64,000 bases of DNA, from the NCBI GenBank assembly GCA_037951105.1, contig JBAMJV010008118.1:62001-126000 (forward strand). Reading direction: 5' to 3'. Numbering within the stretch: position 1 is the first letter of the stretch; each line of letters starts with the position of its first letter. A program made the position numbers and the translations under genes. Source of the stretch: Echinarachnius parma. Taxonomy: Eukaryota > Echinodermata > Echinoidea > Clypeasteroida > Echinarachniidae. Of this stretch, positions 57,651 through 64,000 are shown in pieces. A model generated the notes under the pieces. That model saw only the letters and a list, made by a program, of their open reading frames with translations, did not search any database and was not told the DNA's origin.

Positions 57651-57765
57651 GTGAAACAGGTCACCCAAATCTACGAAGTGTAGGGTAAAGTGACCCAACA
57701 ATTCGTGAAATAGGTCACCCAAGTCTACGAAGTGTTGGGTTACGTGACCCAACAGTTTGTTGATA
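57651..57765. repeat. Tandem duplication, unit about 58 bp
   Basis: AGGTCACCCAA.TCTACGAAGT then GTGACCCAACA, twice. Preceded by three CGTTCACGT-like words (57602-57635). Confidence 0.8.
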
Positions 57766-58043
57766 TACTATATGCAATTTATGAAAGCTCACGTAAATTG
57801 GCGCTTGCGTACAAAAAATGAATGTAAATTGTCGTTGAGAAGAGACTAATTCTCGGTATATTTGATCGTGAACGAACAAGTCCTACCTATACTGTTATGG
57901 GGCAGGGGGATGGACACCCCCTACCCCCCCCCCCCCCCGCCCCTTACATAATTCTCAAGAAATGTCTTGGTCTCGGCCTCGAAATGTGTGACCGGTCCTG
58001 GTCTCGGCCTCGGCTGCGATCATTTTCTACGGACACCCCCTAC

Positions 58044-58146
58044 CATGGGCGTCGATACTTACGTAATACCCATTCATCAGGGGGGGATGGATGAATGGAT
58101 CATCCCCCCCTGATCAATGGGTATCAATGACAGATCGACGCCCGTG
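58044..58146. mobile_element. Short palindromic MITE, copy 2
   Basis: ATGGGCGTCGATACTTACGT .. ATCGACGCCCGT with the G/C-rich core GGGGGGATGGATGAAT. Same family as 16105-16207. Confidence 0.85.
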
Positions 58147-58451
58147 CCCCCTACCCACACTCCCCCGCTGACTTCAATTTGTCTGACGAAATACCCCCCC
58201 CCCCCCCCTACACCCACCCCTTGAAAAAATCATGGGTACGCCACTGCCTACAAGTAGCTAGTTCGGATGCCAAATACTTTAATTAATTTATTTAGTATTG
58301 ATTGGTTGGTGTGATTAATTGTTTCATTGACTGATTAATTGATTGATTGATTGTTAAATTAAATGATTGATTTATAGATTGACTCGATTCAATCACCATA
58401 ATTTAACACTATTAATCAAATCATTGTTTTATTACTTTTAAACTCATTGAT

Positions 58452-58562
58452 CACTCACTCACTCACTCACTCACTCACTCACTCACTCACTCACTCACTC
58501 ACTCACTCACTCACTCACTCACTCACTCACTCACTCACTCACTCACTCACTCACTCACTCAC
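58452..58562. repeat. (CACT)n microsatellite, about 28 units
   Basis: Pure tetranucleotide array, so likely unstable in length. The SLTHSLTH reading is an artefact. Confidence 0.98.
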
Positions 58563-59600
58563 TTTCACATGCAACGCCACTAACGCCCACGCGCAGATGT
58601 CCAGCACGGGAACTTCAGGCGTATGCGAACCGAAGGTCCGCTGCGTGTAGCATGCAGTTCAGCTGGAAATCAACATTTGCCAAAATCCACGCACGACACG
58701 TCTTTAGAAATACTCTAATAACAAGACAAATAATGCAAGTGGTATGGTAGAAATTTTATGTTATAATGAATAATTTCCTTCATGATATATATATGTCTGA
58801 AAAGCTATATGTCTCTTCTTTTATTTGATATACAACTTATGGCACATAATTCACGCATGACTGAATTAGAACGATAGAAAGTGGTGTTACCAAAATTCAA
58901 TTTGCGCGCAGAAATTGCAAGTTTGGGTGAGGTTTTGGGGAGAGTTTTAAGAGTAGTAAACGTACTTATTTTGAAAAAGGACAGACACCGCATGAAAATT
59001 CATAATTTTATCTTTTATATGACACCTCATGATTAAAAAATAAATTATATATGCCTGAGAACGAATACAATGAAAACATGCTTTATTCCAGCCCAAATGA
59101 GTAACTTTCCTGATCTAGCCTGTTTCCTGATCCCCATGTTTGTGTAAATTCACTCATGCATCAAAGTCCATTGTCAGCTGCTAGTCAGGAAAGCTGAGCG
59201 ACTTCTTACTCAACTTTGACTCATTCGGGCAGAAATCAGGCATGTTTTCATTGTACTCGTTCTCTGGCATAAATCATTTATCTTTTGAGCATGAGGTGTC
59301 ATGTAAAAGATAAAAAAATGAACTTTTATGTGGTGTTTGTCCTTTTTAAAAATAAATACGTTTACAACTCTTAAAACTCACCCAAACTTCAAATTTATGC
59401 GTGCAAATTGAATATTGGTAACACCACTTTCCATTGTTCTAATTCAGTCATGCTTGAAGTATGTGCCATAAGTTGCACATCAAATGAAAGAAGAGACACA
59501 GAGCTTTCCAGGCACATATATATCATCAATTAAATTATTCATTATGACAGAAAATTTCTGCCATGAAACTCGGTTTCGTTTTTTCTGGGACACGGTGTAG

Positions 59601-59735
59601 AGCACTCACACTGTGTATTTCAGCAATTTCACAGTGTGTTCACAATGTGTTACGTGTTCACACAGTGAAAACGCTCCAATTTAACAAAGTCTACACAGTG
59701 TGTTCACACTGTGGCACCGCGTGTGTTTCCCGGTA
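59601..59735. mobile_element. Truncated CACAGTGTG-rich element
   Basis: It shares CACTGTGTATTTCAGCAATTTCACA and GCTCCAATTTAACA-type words and the end TTTCCCGGTAG with 63311-63623 (in part inverted). Its left part seems to have been replaced by the foldback element ending at 59597. Confidence 0.7.
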
Positions 59736-59909
59736 GAGATCGCATGACCTGCGAATGACGTTAGTTCATGCAAGTAGCTTGGACCTGCCTTGAAAGAAAA
59801 GTGTTTTAAATACAACAATATTGTAGTGAATTACCATGTGCTCATTTGCCAAAAAAAATGTCGTAGCGATTAAAACTTGCTTCTCTTGTTTCTTTCTCAT
59901 TATTAACAG

Positions 59910-59926
59910 AGCCGAGTGATAAATAG
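59910..59926 (+). CDS. Small beta-rich family, member B, exon 3 (stop)
   Basis: The acceptor CTCATTATTAACAG precedes AG-CCG-AGT-GAT-AAA-TAG. It joins G|AG in phase, giving TVT-EPSDK-stop and a 155-residue protein (468 nt in all). The short coding end after a long intron is the same layout as in member A, where the stop itself is split by the junction. If this exon is not used, the frame ends two codons after exon 2 at TAG. Confidence 0.55.
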
Positions 59927-60245
59927 TGGTGTAGCATCCTGTGAAAGCCAATCCATCGCCCTCTACCCTGGCCTGGCCCAATGCGACAACCGCTCGAGAA
60001 GAAGATCATCATATTTCTAGGATCATCACCCACATTGTGTCTGTTTGAGACGCAGTGATGTGGGCTTTCAAGGAAGTCATACACTTCGACTTATAGTTTT
60101 ACCCTCTTCCTTTCCTCCATTTTGTTTTCTTTGTTTTCTTTGTCATACTTATTAATTCTACGTTTTGTAACTTGCTTCTAGGTGTATATATTATCAACGT
60201 GAAACGTTAGTAGTAAGTAGGGGCTTGTTTCATGTAATGGTCTGA

Positions 60246-60507
60246 AGGCCCGGTCACATATCACCGGATAGCATAAACGGATAGTCGACGAATACAACAT
60301 TTGAGAAATCAAATTATACGGTGATGAAAGTCGTCCCCATTGCTGCTGCTTCATGCACGCAACATTCCGCCGGATAGATGAACGTACATCGCCCGACAAG
60401 GAATAGTGGACAAAAAACGCATACGAACGGAGACGAACGAGTTTAAACTTAAAAACAAAATCTCAATCGGGCATCCGTTTATGCTATCCGGTGATATGTG
60501 ACCGGGG
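60246..60507. mobile_element. MITE with AGGCCCGGTCACATATCA ends, copy 2
   Basis: AGGCCCGGTCACATATCACC .. GGTGATATGTGACCGGG; arms include GGATAGCATAAACGGAT. Confidence 0.88.
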
Positions 60508-60769
60508 GTGTTTCACAAAGTTGAACCTAACTCTAAGTTGGGCTTATAAACTATGAAAAGCCGTTAGTTTCTTTGAAGCGATTTTCTGACATTTCTTTTA
60601 AAAGGCATAATTTTTCATTATCAAGGGGATTTTATGATCTTGGTTTACAATATATGAAAAATCTAGCATTTTTTCTTATGAATATATTTCATTCCACAGC
60701 TACAAAAGGCTTTCCATAATGTGTAAGTCCAACTTAGAGTTAAGTTGAACTGAAGAACTTTGTGAAACA
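60507..60769. mobile_element. GTGTTTCACAAAG-type MITE, copy 2
   Basis: GTGTTTCACAAAGTTGAACC .. ACTTTGTGAAACAT with inner CTAACTCTAAGTTGGGCTTA / AAGTCCAACTTAGAGTTAAG. It abuts the previous MITE. Confidence 0.85.
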
Positions 60770-62218
60770 TATACTTTAGAGCACTCAAAAGACTGAAATT
60801 TTAATCTGAAAAGGTACTTTGATTATCAGTCATAAAATTTGGGGCATTAAATAATAAAAATACCAGAAATTTGGAAAATATAAGGATTTTCCTGAAATTT
60901 GCACAGGGTATAGTCCCATGTGTGGAGTTTCATGTATGGTTTCCGTTTCTCCTATAATGAGACACCCGAGAATAAAGAAAATTATGTGAACTGAAAGATA
61001 TAATCATAGGATCATGTTGTATGAACAAATAATCCAGAAAAAAATCAATAGGATTTGAATTAGAGACAATCATTTTTTTTTTTAGTTAATGTCCACTTTT
61101 TCGTGGAATTGCCCAATTATCTCCGTGTTTCGCAGTATTCACACAGACCGTTGGAAATTAAAAAAAAAAGCCTTGTTTAGGGTCTGAACGCGGATATTAT
61201 TGCACTTTACCTCCGCGCCTCATATCGTTCTATCTTTCATACCTTTTTAAATATTTTGTAAACAGTAATGTAACAGTAATGTTTGCGTACATACTCGTAA
61301 TGATGCTTTCTTTTTAAAATTATACATTCATGTAAAACAGTGGAGTGGGTAGTTATTATATTGTTAGTTCTTATAATCTTGTAGTATTCATTATACGGTT
61401 TCCAATTAGGACTTATTTCGTCATTATTAATTACTCATGTGTTCTATATTTCATAACAAATTGGGCAATCGCATACTATACTAGCTGCTCGACGATGAAG
61501 GTGGCTCTGTGATATTGCGGATAGGCTGTTTATATACCGACGGCTTTTGAATTATAATTATTAATCTCTCAAACCTTATCACACACGATCGTTTGTAACC
61601 CCCCCCCCCCAAAAAAAAAAAAGAAAAAAAAAAAGAAAAATTTACATTGCGAATCGGACATTTCTTTTAAAGTCAATAATAGGTTTTCAACTTTATCAAT
61701 AATACTGAAAAACACAGATCTAATCTGCCAACACACACATTTTCGAAACGTGTTTGTTTTTGTGAGGTTTGCTTTTGTATATGATACTGAATTACAGTAG
61801 TTTAATTACGAAACAAATATAATTATTAGCATTACCATGGCATATCTGGAAGAAAGCTCTGGTCAACTAGTGGTACTATTGGCCCCTGTATGGACAAATA
61901 ATCACTTTTGATTTCTCGCTCAATACCGCCCCTATCTCGGGTGGGAACAGGAAATGTATAAACTAACAAAAATAACATTATGAATGCTAGTAAAAATACG
62001 TGTGATGTTCTGGTAATCTTCGCTATATCCCCTCTCTCCATAACGAAGACGGAGCCTAAGTATTGTAACTTGTTTAGATTACACCCTTTATATACAATAA
62101 ACCAAAATTAACAAAATGTAACGTTCTTATTCAAACGGTTCTATAATTATTGCAATTCTACTACGTAGACGTCGATATGGTAACCAATAGTTAATCTCCT
62201 TGTACCTTGATCAAGAAT
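60770..62218. other. Intergenic, no gene seen
   Basis: A fragment near 61090-61115 (GTCCACTTTTTCGTGGAATTGCCC) matches the end of the 2.5-kb element at 22854. A C/A homopolymer patch lies at 61600-61640. No exon was recognised. Confidence 0.5.
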
Positions 62219-62222
62219 TTAA

Positions 62223-62758
62223 AGGGGTAGTACAGTTTTGGTAAGGCTGAACTTTAGTAACCAAACCTGGACAGTAACATTATAAACTAATAGTTATAAC
62301 TCCACCATGCTCGAAAGGTATACAAAATTGCAAATGACTAAGTAAAAAGCCCGTTATCATTCAAAAAGAGCCATTCAAATACAAGAGGGCGCTTTCTAAA
62401 AAGGCATTGTTTTCAACCATTTTTCATACAAAATTATTCATGTGATGTTTTTTTTTAAATAATGATTAAATAGAGAGATCATCAACAACTATTTAAAAAA
62501 CGTTTTTGAAAATTTTTGAAAAGTGCAAGCATTTTAAAAATTTTTTGAAAAAAATCATCTAATTATTTGGGCCCTAAATAATTATAAGATCAGATATATT
62601 TATTGATATTTCAGCTGTTTCTGGGTCGATTTTGACCAAATAAAGTTTATTCTGCCATTAAAATTGCATGTTCTCTCAAATTCGACACTCAGTTTTTCAT
62701 TACTTCACCAAAAAATTGCGATGTGCAGCGCCCTCTCTACCAAAACTAAACTACCCCT
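62223..62758. mobile_element. MITE-A copy 7, with TTAA flanks
   Basis: TTAA (62219-62222) | AGGGGTAGTACAGTTTTGGT .. AAACTAAACTACCCCT | TTAA (62759-62762). Confidence 0.92.
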
Positions 62759-62762
62759 TTAA

Positions 62763-63305
62763 ATAGAATAGAGAGCATAAATGTAAACTTGTAGTGCATT
62801 CAATGATTCCGGACAAGGAGCGCTATTATATTAATGCTCCAACTTTCATACTCTCTAGCTGCTTAATTCTCTCTATTTAGTTTATCTTTGCAACAGGTCA
62901 CGTGACAATGTGTGAGTAACGTCGCAGTGAATGTGTATGAATTTATATATGTGTACCATATGCTTGATTGTCTGCTTTTTATTTCCGTTTTCAAAATAAT
63001 ACGTAACCATAATTGATATACATGTTCCAATTGTGTCTTCATAAGTATCAAATAAGATCCATTTAAACAAGAATTGTTCAATGAATAGTAAAATATAACT
63101 TAAGAGCAACATCAGTATAAACATATTATCCCGTACTCTGTCTTTTGATTATTTTAAATGTAAACAAACCTTACAAATTATCTCTTAATGAAATTAGTTG
63201 TAATTATGTTTCGATTCTAGTTGGCGGGTAATACAGGGTCACTCATTTTGAATAATGGATTTATCATTGTTTTTACTTTTTATTGTATCATTTTAATTTG
63301 TTTTA
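62763..63305. other. Intergenic, no gene seen
   Basis: AT-rich; nothing recognised. Confidence 0.5.
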
Positions 63306-63310
63306 AATCC

Positions 63311-63623
63311 CTACCGGATAGAACACAGTGTGCCACAGTGTAGACACATTGTGATTCACAGTGTGCTCACACTGTGTAGAATATGTCGAATTGGAGTGTT
63401 TTCACAGTGTGAACACTCACCACACTGTGAACTTAATGTGAAATTGCTGAGATACACACTGTGAGCGCACTATTTTACACACTGTGAACGTAGGCAATTT
63501 AACACTGTGGCGACAGTGCGCTCACAGTGTGGTCACGGTGTGTTCAGTGTGGTGTGTGAGTTGGTTTTCACTGTTAACACGCTCCAATTTAACACTGTGG
63601 TACACACTATTCTTTCCGGTAGT
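63311..63623. mobile_element. CACAGTGTG-rich palindromic element
   Basis: Ends CTACCGGATAGAACACAGTG / CTATTCTTTCCGGTAG. About a dozen CACAGTGTG / CACACTGTG words in both orientations fill 310 bp. Confidence 0.8.
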
Positions 63624-63744
63624 GATTGTAGCTCATCGTATTAGTATATGGACTTTTTAAATTTATGTATACATGTAGTAATGTCAATAGTAATGTCATT
63701 ATGTAAAACACAAAAAACGAATGGAAAAATGAAGAGAATTTGTG

Positions 63745-63964
63745 TGTTCGTGTGTGTGTGTTTGTTAGTGAGCGATGTGTGTATGTTTATGCGCAAGTGA
63801 ACGTGTGTGTGTGTGTGTGTGAATGTGTGTGCGTGTGTGTGTGTGTGTTTGTGGGTGGGTGTGTTTGTGTGTGTGTGTGTTTGTCGGTGGGTGGGTGTAT
63901 TTTCATTTGGAGGAATAAAAACATGAAAAAAGGGTATGCGTGTTTACGTATACGAGTGTACACA

Positions 63965-64000
<36 letters not shown>
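63745..64000. repeat. (GT)n tract
   Basis: Impure GT repeat running out of the window. Confidence 0.95.

Larger units (their letters stand above)
57164..59597. mobile_element. 2.4-kb foldback element with mariner-like ends
   Basis: Ends CACCGTGTCCCAGAAAAAAC / GTTTTTTCTGGGACACGGTG, TA on both sides. The arms are about 430 bp each (57164-57592 and 59120-59597), near-identical. A third, more diverged direct copy of the arm lies between them (58730-59110). The spacer also holds a C-rich tract, a short MITE and the CACT microsatellite. No transposase ORF. Confidence 0.88.

Noticed and set aside
58447..58650. SLTH-repeat ORF
   Set aside because: Translation of the CACT microsatellite.

Overview
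The window is animal nuclear DNA: AT-rich, with short GT-AG exons separated by long introns and a dense load of mobile elements. LINE fragments, many miniature inverted-repeat elements (MITEs), microsatellites, a short TTAGGG run, an apoptosis/innate-immunity-type NB-ARC gene and the general repeat style suggest a marine invertebrate deuterostome, most likely an echinoderm. The organism is an inference; nothing here proves it.

Region by region. 1-1.1 kb: 3' end of a CR1/Jockey-type LINE. 3.4-6.0 kb (+): four exon-like blocks of a Myb/SANT-like DNA-binding protein, broken by two stops, a hAT-type MITE with an 8-bp target duplication, and a frame shift. 7.7-19.3 kb (-): the main gene. Five coding exons join in perfect phase into an 862-residue death-effector-domain (DED) / NB-ARC ATPase / TPR protein. 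Its exon ends lie in ladders of decayed partial exon copies, including about 14 copies of the P-loop exon start. 20-36 kb: almost entirely nested MITEs and repeats, with no convincing gene. 37.1-39.5 kb (-): an unrecognised two-exon gene of 167 aa. 40.7-44.5 kb (+): an unrecognised gene of 132 aa, divergent from the previous one. 50.3-59.9 kb (+): a 155-aa gene that resembles the 132-aa one in exon structure and C-terminal sequence, so the two look like an undescribed small family. 51.5-53.3 kb: an L2-type LINE fragment split by a 700-bp foldback element with an 8-bp target duplication, lying inside that gene's large intron. 54-64 kb: further MITEs, long hairpins and (GT)n.

How it fits together. 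The 862-aa protein has the layout of an APAF1/NLR-like switch: DED for recruitment, NB-ARC for ATP-driven assembly, TPRs for sensing. The 132- and 155-aa proteins lack visible signal peptides and look like intracellular beta-rich proteins; no functional link to the NB-ARC gene can be shown. The strongest candidates for something undescribed are the exon-edge duplication ladders of the NB-ARC gene and the small two-member gene family. All exon calls rest on splice signals, phase and protein pattern; no transcript or database search was available.
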